A stretch of 64,000 nt of DNA from Photobacterium salinisoli (GCF_003614885.1 NZ_QZMS01000011.1:1054001-1118000); one strand, 5' to 3'. Shown: positions 1-10,239, numbered from the stretch's first letter. Numbers and translations: made by a program. Notes: generated from the letters alone by a model not told the origin.

Positions 1-1806
1 GGCTCAGAAACACTGAACTTCAACCAGCAGCCAGCGACTGAACTGGTGCTGAAAGATGGCGAACACTGGAGCCAGAGTTATCGTTTTGGTGTGTCAGATA
101 CCACTATCACCGACCGCGCTTCGCTGACGCTGAGTGTGAACAACCAGGAGATATCGATTGATCGCTCATGGGGGATTCCGGTTCGTCCGGTCATGCCCTG
201 GGTGACACAGGCGCAGTCTGTGCTGTTGGATTCAAAAGAGACATACAACGTCAGCGAGCAGCTTTGGTCTGGCCTGGATGTGGTGCGTGGCAGCATGGGG
301 CACGCTTACTTCAGCCGGACACCGGTACTGAATACCGAGGAACATGCACGTGGACTATTCCGGTATCCGTACGGGTGTGCCGAACAAACCACCAGCAAAG
401 CCTGGCCATTTCTGATGGATGATCCAGAACTGCAGCGTTTCAAAGCGCAGGCCCATCAGTCTCGTCATGGCAGTGATGATGACGGAAGCGATGCACCATC
501 GACAGACAAACAGCTGATCGAAAAAGCCGTGCAGCGGCTGAAAACCATGCAGAAAAATAGTGGCGGTTTCTCATTGTGGGACAGCAGCGGGCGGGAAAAT
601 CCTTGGCTCAGCGCCTACGTGACCGATTTTCTGCTCGTGGCCGACAAACGTTTCCCGGAGGTGGTACCGGCTTCTATGCTGAGTAAAGCCTCAAATCGCC
701 TCATGGTGTATGTGCGAAATGAATCCGTGACCCGAAATCTGGCCTATGACACAGAATCAGCCAAAGTGGCGCGTGCCTATGCTGCTTACCTGATGAGCAA
801 GCAGGGCAAGCTGAAGTGGAGTGATCTCGACAGCATGAAACTGACGAGCCTGCCGACCCAGCTCAGTTATCTGCATATGGCGGCCAGCTATGCCAACGTC
901 GGTGCCAGTGATGAGGCGGAAGACATGCTCGATGACATCAAGGATTATAACCGCAGGCACAGATACTTCGGCGATTACGGGTCGAACCTGCGTGATGTTG
1001 CGAAATCGGTAACTGTACTGCAGGAAATGGGCGGTGATCACTCACTCAAAGACATCGCACTGGAACTGCAGACAAAGTATCTCGAGCGACTGATCGAGCT
1101 GGCGAATACATCCTGGATGAGCACGCAGGAACGTGCAGCCCTGGTACAGGCATCTGCCCTGACCAACGCAGCAAACCGCGACCAGATTTTCAATCTGTCT
1201 TTCAGCGGTAATGCGGTGAGCCAGACTGGGATGTTCAGTCAGCCATTGGCAAGTGACATGACAATCCAGAATCTGGATGACAAGCCTGTGTATGTCAAAG
1301 TGCTGGCAGAAGGCTATCAGACGTTAAATCGCGGGATCGCTAATGAAGCTAACCGGTTTAATACTCTGGATGCCGAGCAGGTAGAGCGCAAACTCTATAC
1401 CATGAAAGGCGAACCTCTGGCGTCTAACCGTGTGAAAGTGGGGGATCGGGTTGTTGTGGTACTCACTGTCGCATTAAATGAGCGCGTAAATGACGCTTTG
1501 TTGGTTGATAAGATCCCGGCCGGTTTTGTGCTGGAAAACCCGGCGCTGAACCAAGGTTTGCCGATTGAACGGGTACTGCCGGCAGGTATTGAGCTCAAGG
1601 CTGCCGATCATCAGGAATACCGCAATGATCGTTTTGTGCTGTCCGATGAAATGCGCAAAGGCCAGCAATCCCGTTATGGCTATATTCTGCGTGCCGAAGT
1701 GCCGGGCACGTTCGCGGTACCGCCTGTCTTTATTGAGTCAATGTATCGTCCGGAAAAACATCTGGCGTACTGGCAGACGCCGCAAACCATCACGGTGGAA
1801 AAGTAA
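1..1806 (+). CDS. yfhM: Alpha-2-macroglobulin family protein, C-terminal part (5' end outside window)
   Basis: The frame is open from base 1, so the visible part is the C-terminal third or so of a bacterial alpha-2-macroglobulin; family members run to about 1,500-1,700 residues. The thioester motif Cys-Ala-Glu-Gln is encoded at 376-387, in the context YGCAEQTT. It is followed by the alpha-helical thioester domain and a beta-sandwich receptor-like domain ending at VEK. The family acts in the periplasm as a protease trap: cleavage of a bait region exposes the thioester, which bonds covalently to the attacking protease. The pbpC gene follows after 28 bases, the standard pairing of this family, which links it to envelope defence and repair. 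The symbol follows E. coli usage. Confidence 0.93.
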   Translation, partial: GSETLNFNQQPATELVLKDGEHWSQSYRFGVSDTTITDRASLTLSVNNQEISIDRSWGIPVRPVMPWVTQAQSVLLDSKETYNVSEQLWSGLDVVRGSMGHAYFSRTPVLNTEEHARGLFRYPYGCAEQTTSKAWPFLMDDPELQRFKAQAHQSRHGSDDDGSDAPSTDKQLIEKAVQRLKTMQKNSGGFSLWDSSGRENPWLSAYVTDFLLVADKRFPEVVPASMLSKASNRLMVYVRNESVTRNLAYDTESAKVARAYAAYLMSKQGKLKWSDLDSMKLTSLPTQLSYLHMAASYANVGASDEAEDMLDDIKDYNRRHRYFGDYGSNLRDVAKSVTVLQEMGGDHSLKDIALELQTKYLERLIELANTSWMSTQERAALVQASALTNAANRDQIFNLSFSGNAVSQTGMFSQPLASDMTIQNLDDKPVYVKVLAEGYQTLNRGIANEANRFNTLDAEQVERKLYTMKGEPLASNRVKVGDRVVVVLTVALNERVNDALLVDKIPAGFVLENPALNQGLPIERVLPAGIELKAADHQEYRNDRFVLSDEMRKGQQSRYGYILRAEVPGTFAVPPVFIESMYRPEKHLAYWQTPQTITVEK

Positions 1807-1834
1807 CAGTGATGATTCAGGATAATCATTTCAG

Positions 1835-4030
1835 ATGAAACGATTATTGCCCAGTCTGCAAGCCACTCTGCCAGTGAAAATGGCAGGGTGGTTTGTTTTC
1901 TTTTGGCTGGCAGTATGTGTACTGAACAATGTGTGGCCTCTGCCTCCACTGTACCCGGATGGCCCCGCGACAGTAGTTGTCAGCAGGGATGGTGAGATAC
2001 TGCGCTCATTTGGGGACCGACAGGGCGTTCATCGTTACAACGTCACACTAGCTGATGTAGATCCTTTCTATATTCAGGCATTGCTCAATTATGAAGACCG
2101 CTGGTTTTACTGGCATCCGGGGGTTAACCCTGTGTCTGTTGTCCGGGCCGCCTGGCAATGGGCGAGCAATGGTTACGTTGTATCTGGCGGCTCTACGCTG
2201 ACCATGCAAGTGGCCAGACTGATTGACCCGCATGCGCGCTCCATTACCGGCAAGCTGAAACAGCTCTGGCGGGCTTTGCAGCTTGAGTGGTATTACAGTA
2301 AAGACGAGATACTCACTTTTTATCTGAATCTGGCGCCTTTTGGCGGCAATATCGCCGGTGTTGAAGCCGCCTCCCGGCGGTATTTCAATACCACAGCCGG
2401 TCACCTGACAAAGAACGAAGCCGCTTTGCTGGTGGTCTTGCCGCAAAAACCGTCGCTGTACCGCCCTGACCGATACCCGGACACAGCGCAATCTATGCGC
2501 AATAAAGTGTTGGATCGTCTGAACGGCAGCGGGTTGCTGGGTGATAAGGCTACACAGCATTTAAAACAGGAAGCGGTTGACCTGAGGCGACCGGACAACA
2601 CGAAGCTGGCCCCGTTGCTCAGTCGCATGCTAAGAGAGCAGTATCCGGACAGACACGTTATTCATACGACGCTGGACGGTGTTATTCAGCAGCGGGTCGC
2701 CCGCTTACTGCTCAAAGTGAAGCGCCAGTTGCCTGCACATTCCTCCGCGGCAGTAGTAGTGGTGGATAACCAAACAGCCAATGTGCTTGCGTATCAGGGC
2801 TCGGTGGACTTTCAGGATAACAGCCGTTTTGCCCATGTTGATATGATTCAGGCGGTCCGTTCGCCAGGCTCTACACTTAAGCCTTTTATCTACGGCATGG
2901 CGATAGATCGCGGCATCATTCATACCGAAAGTCTGCTGAGTGATATTCCCACCCGTTTTTCGGATTACAAGCCGCAGAATTTGAATGAGCGGTTTCAGGG
3001 CGCCGTCAGTGCGAGTGATGCGCTGAAGCAATCATTAAATGTACCTTTAATTCAGGTGTTTAATGTATTGACGCCAGCTGTCTTTGAACAGGGTTTACGT
3101 CAGGCGGGTGTGAAGTTACAACACCAGCAGGCCAACCTGACCGTTGGATTAGGCGGTACGGGGACCAATTTGCTGACGCTGGCCGAAATGTACCGCTCGC
3201 TCGCCTCTGAAGGTAAATACAGCGCGTTGAATATGGTGAGCGATCAGCAGGCTGAGCCTGATAAGAGGCTCCTGAGTCCTGAGAGCAGTTGGATGATGTT
3301 TAATACGCTGAGTGCGATCAGTGCGCCGGACAGGGTCGTGCCTCGGGTTCGTCGTGAAGTCGCCTGGAAAACAGGTACCAGTTATGGATACCGTGATTTC
3401 TGGTCGGTTGGCGTCAGTGCCGATTACACAGTGGCGGTTTGGGTCGGCCGACCGGATTCATCACCTGTTGTCGGTTATCTAGGTGCAACACAGGCCGCGC
3501 CCATCATGTTTGATGTGTTTGATCAGTTACCCGGAGACAACAGTCGGATTAACCAGCCGGCCACTGTGAAGCGGCAGCTGATCTGCTGGCCCGGTGGCAG
3601 GGCGAAAGCCGTAACAGAAGCTGCCAGCTGCGCGTATCAAAAATATGCCTATACCCGCAATGGCCTGACACCGCCGACGCTGGAAAGTCATGGCGATTTT
3701 GTGGTAACGGATAGCTGGCCCGAGGCATTGAGTGTCTGGCAGCAACATATGATGAGTCAGGGATTCCCTGAGCAAACGCCATCTGAGCAGAAGCAGCCTG
3801 AAGCGGGCATCAGGATAATGTCTGTAAACAATGGCCAGCATTATTACCTGTCACAGATCAACGCGATTGCACTGAAAAGTAACAAAAAATCGTCTGACGT
3901 ATTCTGGTATGTCAATCACCAGCCAATTAACGACAATCTGCTCAATCTTACGCATTACCAGGGAGAGGTGACTCTGACAGCCTGTCAGGGGGCACAATGC
4001 GACAAGAAAGTCATAGTGGTTCACCACTGA
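1835..4030 (+). CDS. pbpC: Penicillin-binding protein 1C (bifunctional transglycosylase/transpeptidase)
   Basis: A 731-residue class A penicillin-binding protein. One membrane anchor lies at about residues 15-33. The glycosyltransferase domain has the catalytic motif EDRWFYWHPG (Glu87) and GGSTLTMQ. The transpeptidase domain has Ser346 in SPGSTLK, an SLN motif near residue 400, and Lys512-Thr-Gly. A C-terminal BiPBP_C-type domain fills the last 90 residues or so. The length matches E. coli PBP1C (about 770). It polymerises and crosslinks peptidoglycan on the outer face of the inner membrane. It lies just behind the alpha-2-macroglobulin gene and is probably co-transcribed with it. Confidence 0.95.
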   Translation: MKRLLPSLQATLPVKMAGWFVFFWLAVCVLNNVWPLPPLYPDGPATVVVSRDGEILRSFGDRQGVHRYNVTLADVDPFYIQALLNYEDRWFYWHPGVNPVSVVRAAWQWASNGYVVSGGSTLTMQVARLIDPHARSITGKLKQLWRALQLEWYYSKDEILTFYLNLAPFGGNIAGVEAASRRYFNTTAGHLTKNEAALLVVLPQKPSLYRPDRYPDTAQSMRNKVLDRLNGSGLLGDKATQHLKQEAVDLRRPDNTKLAPLLSRMLREQYPDRHVIHTTLDGVIQQRVARLLLKVKRQLPAHSSAAVVVVDNQTANVLAYQGSVDFQDNSRFAHVDMIQAVRSPGSTLKPFIYGMAIDRGIIHTESLLSDIPTRFSDYKPQNLNERFQGAVSASDALKQSLNVPLIQVFNVLTPAVFEQGLRQAGVKLQHQQANLTVGLGGTGTNLLTLAEMYRSLASEGKYSALNMVSDQQAEPDKRLLSPESSWMMFNTLSAISAPDRVVPRVRREVAWKTGTSYGYRDFWSVGVSADYTVAVWVGRPDSSPVVGYLGATQAAPIMFDVFDQLPGDNSRINQPATVKRQLICWPGGRAKAVTEAASCAYQKYAYTRNGLTPPTLESHGDFVVTDSWPEALSVWQQHMMSQGFPEQTPSEQKQPEAGIRIMSVNNGQHYYLSQINAIALKSNKKSSDVFWYVNHQPINDNLLNLTHYQGEVTLTACQGAQCDKKVIVVHH

Positions 4031-4089
4031 AATCCGGAGTTTACAGAGCGGTTCATAAGCAGGTAGTCGGTAAAATGACAAACCTGTGA

Positions 4090-4986
4090 CTAGCTCAGAG
4101 ACTTGCGGGTATTATCGGAATCCGGATGTAATCGCATTTTTTCTCTGTCGATCATCCATTTGGAGATCAGGTCAAAAATCAGGTTACTGCTTAGCCAGCG
4201 AACCTGATGCAGGGATGCAGACGTACCATGAATGGCAACTGCCGGCATGGCGGAAATGCCTTGCTGTTTGAGAACGCTGACAATACTGAGTTGTTGAAAG
4301 TAACGCAGCGAGTAGCGAACCCGGCGTCTGAAATAGAGCTTGTAGTCCTGCCAGCGTAACGGGCTGAGATGTGAATAAATGAATACGGCGTTGATGCAAA
4401 CGCCAATTCGCTGCTTGGGTAAATCCGTACCGCTGCAAATATTGGTTGCTGAGAGAAATCCCAGCATGCTGTCGTCTCCGATTAACCCGACGGGCAATTT
4501 GACGTGATTGTTTGTCAATGTCCGAATAAATAAAGGCGAAAGCAGGTATAAACCACCGGCTAGGTCATGATTCTGCTGCATCCTGTTTTGCATGCGCTTA
4601 CTGTTTCTTCCCCGATCACAAGGAAAGCCAGTAATGGCATTGTAGTGCGGTTGTGAGGTGTGGCAGTCAACAATATGTTGAAAGGCATTCTGGCCAAAGG
4701 TCAGATCGCCATCGGCAAAAACGGCGACTGAATGACCATCATAATATTGGTAAATAAAGGTATTCCAGGCGTTTGATTTGTCACCTATTTCAATCAAAAC
4801 CGGGTGAATACTGGGATGGGTATCAGCAATACGAGACACAATGTCATAAGTCTGATCGGTGCAGCCGTTTATCATGACAAACAGTTCATACTGATAATTG
4901 CCGCAGTTTTGCATAACGCTTTCAATACAGCTGGCAATGCTTTCTTCCAGATTGTATGCAAAAAGGCAAATCTGAACATTGATCAT
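4090..4986 (-). CDS. Family 2 glycosyltransferase
   Basis: A 298-residue GT-A fold protein. The N-terminus (VQICLFAYNLEESIASCI) is the usual nucleotide-sugar binding start of GT2 enzymes, and FADGDLTF near residue 100 supplies an Asp-x-Asp type metal site. No transmembrane helices are evident, so it is probably cytoplasmic or membrane-associated. The ATG at 4986 is preferred because GGGA sits 8 bases upstream; the in-frame ATG at 5010 has its purine run touching the start codon. The gene stands alone between convergent pbpC and the sensory module to its right, without other polysaccharide genes, so the acceptor cannot be guessed. Confidence 0.8.
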   Translation of the reverse strand: MINVQICLFAYNLEESIASCIESVMQNCGNYQYELFVMINGCTDQTYDIVSRIADTHPSIHPVLIEIGDKSNAWNTFIYQYYDGHSVAVFADGDLTFGQNAFQHIVDCHTSQPHYNAITGFPCDRGRNSKRMQNRMQQNHDLAGGLYLLSPLFIRTLTNNHVKLPVGLIGDDSMLGFLSATNICSGTDLPKQRIGVCINAVFIYSHLSPLRWQDYKLYFRRRVRYSLRYFQQLSIVSVLKQQGISAMPAVAIHGTSASLHQVRWLSSNLIFDLISKWMIDREKMRLHPDSDNTRKSLS

Positions 4987-5084
4987 CTTACCATTCCCGG
5001 TAACGGTCATCCCTTATTGGAATAACTATATACGGGTTTTTCAACACAGCCCAATTTCAACATAAGAAGCTAAGGGTTGTATTG

Positions 5085-6356
5085 TTATTCACCACGCGGA
5101 ATATTCTGCAAGTGAAGAATAAAATCTTCCGGTGCCATTGTTTCGTCATTAAAGAAGCGAAAAATTTCACTCGATGTGGCACGCTGCGCTATTGGACTGA
5201 CCGCCATAGAATCTACGATGCTGGGAATTAACTGACCAGATTTTGACGCTTTTTCCATGTCGGTTTTGGCATTGACTGAGCAGGTGTTATAGCCCTTCAG
5301 GCTGATATCGTTTCGTGCCGGAATCGCACCCTTCAAGGCATTAAACGATTGCTGAAAGTCTGGCGAAGATAATGTCTTGCTAACGATTTTAGCTGTATCG
5401 GCATTGGTGCGCGGGCTGTCAAACAGTGCGAAACTGTCCATATTATAAATAAAACCTGTTTGTTTTGATGGGGTTGGGTAGCAACCAATGGCCGAAGGAA
5501 CAGCGATATTATTGGCGAGCAGATCACCCAGAACCCAGTCTCCTGAGATCTGAAACGCCCGTTCGCCTTCTATAAGTAATTGTGTCCCTTCATCCCAGCG
5601 CATATGAGACATACCAGGTTTGACCAACTGACTGATAGCGCGGAAACGCTCCAGAATGTCGTAGGTGGTCTGGCTGTTGAGTGCCTGCGGCTCCATATTG
5701 ATAAAGGCGCGCCGATAGTAATCTGCTCCGCCATAACCAAAGGCGAGATTTTCAAACAGCAGTGCAACCTGCCACTGGTCTTTACCGAGTGCCAGTGGCT
5801 CTACCCCGTTTTGTTTTAACCGGGTAAATACGTCAATCAATGCATCCCAGCTGGTAGGAACGGCTAAACCGTATTTTCTCAGGAGGTTACGATTAATCCA
5901 CATCCAGTTCAGCCGGTGGACAGTGATGGGGATCGCCACATAGTGTCCCTGATACTGGTTGGTGTTCTGTGCGATCGGCAGCAGGTTTTGCTGCCAGTCC
6001 TGGTCAATAGCCACCTGGTCCAGTTTATGAAGAAACCCTAATGCTGCCCAGGACTGAATTGACGGGCCTTCCAGCTGCACTATGTCGGGTGGGGTACCGG
6101 CAATTGCCCGGGCCTGAAGGATAGACATTGCTGTGTCGCCACCCCCGCCTTGTATAGGCAGATCTAAAATCGACACGCCGGCATCCTGCAGTGCTTTTGC
6201 CGCCAGGTTGAAAGCGGCGACTTCACCTTTGGCTGTCCACCAGTGCAGAAATTCTACTTCCTGCGATGCAGTGCCTGATGATGTCTGGGCTTTTACCTTT
6301 GCTCCGGCGCCTGATACAGCGAGCACCAGCAGGCTAATGAAAAAGAAGAACTTCAT
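5085..6356 (-). CDS. Periplasmic sugar-binding protein of sensory module 1
   Basis: A 423-residue family 1 extracellular solute-binding protein with a Sec signal peptide (about residues 1-23). The mature start EVEFLHWWTAKGE and the glycine run QGGGGDTAMS match the glucose-binding (GtsA-like) group. Two cysteines in AIGCYPTP and GYNTCSV are shared with the paralogue at 16398-17711 and may form a disulfide. The start overlaps the kinase stop by four bases (ATGA), so all three genes of the module are translationally coupled. No ABC permease or ATPase genes accompany it. I infer that it presents a sugar to the neighbouring kinase rather than feeding a transporter. It is more diverged from the GtsA pattern than its paralogue and may bind a different ligand. 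Confidence 0.85.
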   Translation of the reverse strand: MKFFFFISLLVLAVSGAGAKVKAQTSSGTASQEVEFLHWWTAKGEVAAFNLAAKALQDAGVSILDLPIQGGGGDTAMSILQARAIAGTPPDIVQLEGPSIQSWAALGFLHKLDQVAIDQDWQQNLLPIAQNTNQYQGHYVAIPITVHRLNWMWINRNLLRKYGLAVPTSWDALIDVFTRLKQNGVEPLALGKDQWQVALLFENLAFGYGGADYYRRAFINMEPQALNSQTTYDILERFRAISQLVKPGMSHMRWDEGTQLLIEGERAFQISGDWVLGDLLANNIAVPSAIGCYPTPSKQTGFIYNMDSFALFDSPRTNADTAKIVSKTLSSPDFQQSFNALKGAIPARNDISLKGYNTCSVNAKTDMEKASKSGQLIPSIVDSMAVSPIAQRATSSEIFRFFNDETMAPEDFILHLQNIPRGE

Positions 6357-7816
6357 TCGTCTCTCATCAATTGAATATGAACAATCAGTCCCTGAACAGG
6401 GTGGTTTTGCAGGGTGAGATCGCCGCCGTGGCTGCGAGCAATACTGCGGGATATAGTGAGCCCAAGACCGGAACCTAACTCATCTTGCGGATTCACACGG
6501 AAATAAGGTTCGAACACTTTTTCGGTCCATTTTTTATCCAGGCCGGGACCGTAATCTCTGAATTTGAGCACAATACTGTCAGTTGTGGATGTCAGCTCGA
6601 TATCGACTTTTTCGCCGTATTTCACACCATTGTCCACTATGTTATACAGGCAACGCTTTACAGCCAGAGGCTTACCCAGGTAATGAACCGGCTCGGCGGG
6701 ATATAGCAGAACCTTATCCGTGTTTCTGTTGTAGTAACTGGCACATTGTTCGAGCATCTGGGTAACATCGATCCACTCCGGCTCTTCATGAATGTCTGTG
6801 TCCCGAATACATTGCAAGGCACCTTTTAACATCAGATCAAATTCATCGAGTATTTTCTCGAATTTGGCTTTCACTTGTTCATCATCCAGCATTTCAGTGC
6901 GCAGCTTCAGGCAAGCCAGGGGCGTTTTCAAGTCGTGGGAAATTGCGCCAAACAGCATTTCCCTGTCGCGGATGTAAGCGCGGACCCGGCGATTCATTTT
7001 GTTGAATGCGCGAACAGCAGCACGGGTTTCCTTACTGCCTTCTTCTTCGACTTCCTGTACGTAGAGCTGTCCACTCATTAACGTTGCCGCTTTTGCCAGC
7101 CGGCGGATAGGACGAATTTCCAGGCGCAATAACCACACGGTACAAAGTACCAGTAACAGAGAGGAAATACCGAGGAACATCAACTGCTTTTGATCGATAA
7201 ACTGGGGTGATAATGCAGAGAAGGGGACAGGTAATGTCGCAGCCAGATAGAACCATTCCTGTTCTGACATCTGGACTTGCATGACGACAATAGGTAAATC
7301 CATATCGCCCAGCGCCAGGCTGTATCCCGCCCATATTTCTGGCAGGGCATCAAGTTTAATACCGGAGTTAAAAACACGCAGATCCTGACGGCGGCTGAGA
7401 GAGATATTAAGCTGTTCAGCATGGGGTATTTTTTTGCTCAGTACATCCTGTGCCGCAGACAGCAGAATATCGGTGCGCGAATTATTGGCCGGAGGCACTA
7501 CAGGTAATGGGTGCTGATTGATTGATATGAAGAAACGGGTGCCGCCCATTTCACGGATCTGGTTCAGGATAAGGTAACGATAATTAACGGGTAAGGCATG
7601 AAAATAGTTGTATGTGTCGGCCGCATTCGACATCAGGCTGACCATGGTCTTCTGCAGGTTTTCAACTTCCTTTTTGGCACTGGACTGATACCAGATTAGC
7701 CCGGCAATCAGCTCGGCGATCATAATAATGATCAGCAATGTCGCGCCAATACGAAAAGTAATAGATGAACGAAGCGATTGCAGGGTTGTCAGTCTGGGCA
7801 AGGACGGTGTTTTCAT
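6353..7816 (-). CDS. Sensor histidine kinase of sensory module 1
   Basis: A 487-residue membrane histidine kinase. TM1 lies at about residues 20-43, followed by a periplasmic domain of roughly 165 residues, a second TM near 212-232 and a HAMP segment. The HisKA motif AISHDLKTP has phospho-acceptor His294, and the HATPase domain shows NIVDNGVKYG, DYGPGL and GSGLGL. The periplasmic segment contains QIREMGGTRFF, nearly identical in the second kinase (14904-16346), so the two sensors are paralogues. It overlaps the regulator gene upstream and the binding-protein gene downstream by four bases each. The likely input is the sugar-bound binding protein. The overall type resembles GtrS/EnvZ-like kinases that pair with OmpR-family regulators. 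Confidence 0.92.
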   Translation of the reverse strand: MKTPSLPRLTTLQSLRSSITFRIGATLLIIIMIAELIAGLIWYQSSAKKEVENLQKTMVSLMSNAADTYNYFHALPVNYRYLILNQIREMGGTRFFISINQHPLPVVPPANNSRTDILLSAAQDVLSKKIPHAEQLNISLSRRQDLRVFNSGIKLDALPEIWAGYSLALGDMDLPIVVMQVQMSEQEWFYLAATLPVPFSALSPQFIDQKQLMFLGISSLLLVLCTVWLLRLEIRPIRRLAKAATLMSGQLYVQEVEEEGSKETRAAVRAFNKMNRRVRAYIRDREMLFGAISHDLKTPLACLKLRTEMLDDEQVKAKFEKILDEFDLMLKGALQCIRDTDIHEEPEWIDVTQMLEQCASYYNRNTDKVLLYPAEPVHYLGKPLAVKRCLYNIVDNGVKYGEKVDIELTSTTDSIVLKFRDYGPGLDKKWTEKVFEPYFRVNPQDELGSGLGLTISRSIARSHGGDLTLQNHPVQGLIVHIQLMRDE

Positions 7817-8508
7817 ACAGTATGTACATCGCTGGCCAGCATATAACCTTTGTTTCTGATCGTCAGAATCAGCGAGCGATCTTCGTCGTGAAGATGTTTT
7901 CTCAGGCGGCTGATTTGCACATCAATACCGCGCTCAAATGGGTCTGCGTCTCGCCCCCAGATACAACGCGCGATGTCGTCCCGGCTCAGTAGTTGATGCG
8001 GTTTTTCCAGCATCAGGCTGATCAGGTTAAAGTCTGCGCCTGAAAGCGGTACGACTTCGCCATGCGGGCTGATTAGCCGTCGCTTGATCAGATCGCACGT
8101 CCAGCCTGAAAACTGCAACTGGTGAGCCACTGTTTCACCCTGCGCTGGCTGAGTACGCCGTAACAAGGCTTTAATGCGGGCGAGCAGCTCCCTCGGACTA
8201 AAGGTTTTGGTGATGTAATCATCCGCTCCGATTTCAAGACCTGCAATACGATCAATTTCGTCGGTGACGGCTGTGAGCATGATGATCGGCACATTAGACC
8301 GCTGGCGGATTTGCCGGCATAAGGTGAGTCCATCATCGCCGGGCATCATGATATCAAGGATGATCAGATTCGGTTCGCCACGATGGAAATGTTCCCACAT
8401 TTCTTCACCGTCACTGGCAGTCAATACGTGGAACTCAGATCGTCCCAGATATTCGGTAAGTGCATCGCGGAGTTCCTGATTATCGTCGACGACGAGTATG
8501 GTTTTCAT
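7813..8508 (-). CDS. OmpR-family response regulator of sensory module 1
   Basis: A 231-residue regulator with a receiver domain (acidic pair VVDDN, phospho-acceptor Asp52 in LDIMMPGDDG) and a C-terminal winged helix (RGIDVQISRLRKHL). In place of the usual Lys-Pro in the receiver it reads YITKTFSPRE, so Lys101 is kept but the following proline is threonine. The ATG at 8508 puts the receiver at the N-terminus as in other members; upstream in-frame starts at 8526 and 8601 remain possible. It is divergent from the ptsG-like gene, and the shared intergenic region carries GTTAC boxes that may be its operators. The stop overlaps the kinase start (ATGA). Confidence 0.92.
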   Translation of the reverse strand: MKTILVVDDNQELRDALTEYLGRSEFHVLTASDGEEMWEHFHRGEPNLIILDIMMPGDDGLTLCRQIRQRSNVPIIMLTAVTDEIDRIAGLEIGADDYITKTFSPRELLARIKALLRRTQPAQGETVAHQLQFSGWTCDLIKRRLISPHGEVVPLSGADFNLISLMLEKPHQLLSRDDIARCIWGRDADPFERGIDVQISRLRKHLHDEDRSLILTIRNKGYMLASDVHTV

Positions 8509-8625
8509 TTCCCTGAGGTTTTTCATACCTGACCAAGTTGCATATTTCAATACTGTATCTGATACATCATTTCTTATGGCAAGGCTACCTGTATAGCGCA
8601 AATTTCACGCACTGTGCAATCTGCG

Positions 8626-8669
8626 TATGTAACAGGTTACTTACAAACTCATAGGTTTTTGTAACCTTA
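8626..8669. promoter_or_regulatory. Candidate operator cluster (GTTAC boxes) between regulator 1 and ptsG-like gene
   Basis: Two back-to-back inverted boxes, TATGTAACA (8626-8634) and GGTTACTTA (8635-8643), are followed by TTGTAACCTTA at 8659-8669. The 10-mer TGTAACCTTA recurs at 13879-13888 in the other divergent region, upstream of the second regulator. The arrangement suits binding by an OmpR-family dimer. The sequence identity is direct; the regulatory role is inferred. Confidence 0.5.
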
Positions 8670-8733
8670 AGCACGCTGCTTTTCATTACCTTATGTCTGT
8701 ACCACTACGAATAACATCAAGAAGGATCGACAA

Positions 8734-10176
8734 ATGATTAGTAGCACCTTTGGGTTATTACAACGGATAGGCAGATCGCTGATGCTGCCTGTTGCTGTCC
8801 TGCCTGTCGCGGGTTTATTGCTGGGGATAGGATCAGCTAACTTCTCCTGGATGCCGGGCCTGGTATCAGACATCATGGCGATGTCGGGCGATGCCGTGTT
8901 CAGTAATCTGGCTCTGATATTTGCCATTGGCGTGGCGCTGGGTCTGTCGGACAATGACGGCGCTGCGGGTCTGGCAGCAACTGTGGGGTTCGCTATCATG
9001 ACAGCGACCATGGGCGTGATGGCAAAACTCCATGGCATCGAGCCGGCCACCATCATCGGGATCCCAAGCCTGAACACCGGGGTGTTTGGCGGGATCATGA
9101 TAGGGGCTGTGGCTGCTTATCTGTTTAATCGTTTTCACAATATCAGACTCCCCGAATACCTTGGTTTTTTTGCCGGCAAACGTTCTGTTCCCATTATCAC
9201 CGGTATCACAGCCATCTTCCTGGGGATCTTCCTGAGTTATGTCTGGCCGCCAATCGGAAATGCGATTGACAGTTTTTCACACTGGGCGGCCTACCAGAGT
9301 CCAACCACGGCATTTGGTCTTTATGGCCTGGTGGAACGTTCGCTGATCCCATTCGGATTGCACCATATCTGGAATGTGCCCTTCTTCTTCGAAGTGGGTG
9401 AGTATATAGATCCTGAGACGGGTAAAGTGATTAAGGGCGAAATCCAGCGGTATCTGGCTGGTGACCCGACAGCGGGTAACCTGGCCGGGGGATATCTGTA
9501 TTCCATGTGGGCTTTGCCTGCGGTTGGTCTGGCGATTTACCACTCGGCACGTCCTGATAAGCGCGCGCTGGTTGGCGGTATCATGGCATCAGCAGCATTA
9601 ACCTCCTGGCTGACGGGTATCACTGAACCCATGGAATTCGCATTTCTGTTCGCAGCACCGTTACTGTATGTGATTCACTGCATTCTGACCGGCCTGGGTT
9701 TTGCGCTGATTACCAGCCTGGATATTCACCACAGTGTGACCTTCGCTCATGGTGCAATCGACTTCCTGATTTACTACCCGCTGTCGCAGAATGCGTGGCT
9801 GTTTATTCTCATTGGCCCTGTGTGGGCGCTGATGTACTACACCATTTTCCGTGTGCTGATCGCCAAGCTTAATTTGATGACTCCCGGCCGGGAAAGTGAA
9901 GAGTCTGAGGTCAGTAATTTGTCTGAAATCGGCAATGAGCTGGCGAACACTCTGGTTCAGGCACTGGGCGGTAAGGACAACATCAAAAATGTAGATGCAT
10001 GTATTACCCGACTGCGTGTCAGTGTGCGCGATATTAGTCGTGCTGATATTCCGAAAATTAAACAACTGGGCGCACGTGAAGTGCTGGTGGTAGGAGATAA
10101 TCTTCAGGCCATCTTTGGAACCCAGTCAGATAACATTAAAACTGAGATTAATGCCGTTCTCGTTGCTGCAAACTGA
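8734..10176 (+). CDS. ptsG: PTS permease, glucose-type EIIBC
   Basis: A 480-residue PTS membrane permease matching E. coli PtsG (477 residues) along its length. The EIIC part includes [37 protein letters not shown] and GITEPMEF, the last being the substrate-site motif. The C-terminal EIIB domain carries the phospho-cysteine Cys423 in CITRLRVSV. It imports and phosphorylates a hexose, probably glucose, using phosphate from EIIA. The segment before the linker ([19 protein letters not shown]) differs from E. coli PtsG, so a related sugar such as N-acetylglucosamine is not excluded. There is no fused EIIA. The gene is divergent from sensory module 1 and ends at a strong terminator. Its position between two sugar-sensing modules suggests it is one of their targets. 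Confidence 0.88.
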   Translation: MISSTFGLLQRIGRSLMLPVAVLPVAGLLLGIGSANFSWMPGLVSDIMAMSGDAVFSNLALIFAIGVALGLSDNDGAAGLAATVGFAIMTATMGVMAKLHGIEPATIIGIPSLNTGVFGGIMIGAVAAYLFNRFHNIRLPEYLGFFAGKRSVPIITGITAIFLGIFLSYVWPPIGNAIDSFSHWAAYQSPTTAFGLYGLVERSLIPFGLHHIWNVPFFFEVGEYIDPETGKVIKGEIQRYLAGDPTAGNLAGGYLYSMWALPAVGLAIYHSARPDKRALVGGIMASAALTSWLTGITEPMEFAFLFAAPLLYVIHCILTGLGFALITSLDIHHSVTFAHGAIDFLIYYPLSQNAWLFILIGPVWALMYYTIFRVLIAKLNLMTPGRESEESEVSNLSEIGNELANTLVQALGGKDNIKNVDACITRLRVSVRDISRADIPKIKQLGAREVLVVGDNLQAIFGTQSDNIKTEINAVLVAAN

Positions 10177-10184
10177 TACAAACC

Positions 10185-10210
10185 AGGGCGGTTTATTCCG
10201 CCCTTTTTAT
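10185..10210 (+). terminator. Rho-independent terminator after ptsG-like gene
   Basis: The stem AGGGCGG/CCGCCCT (10185-10191 with 10198-10204) has a 6-base loop and is followed directly by a T-rich run. It lies 8 bases after the stop codon, so the downstream deacetylase gene is probably expressed through read-through or its own promoter. Confidence 0.9.
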
Positions 10211-10239
10211 TTTTGTTCGTTGAAGAAAAGGAATAGAAA

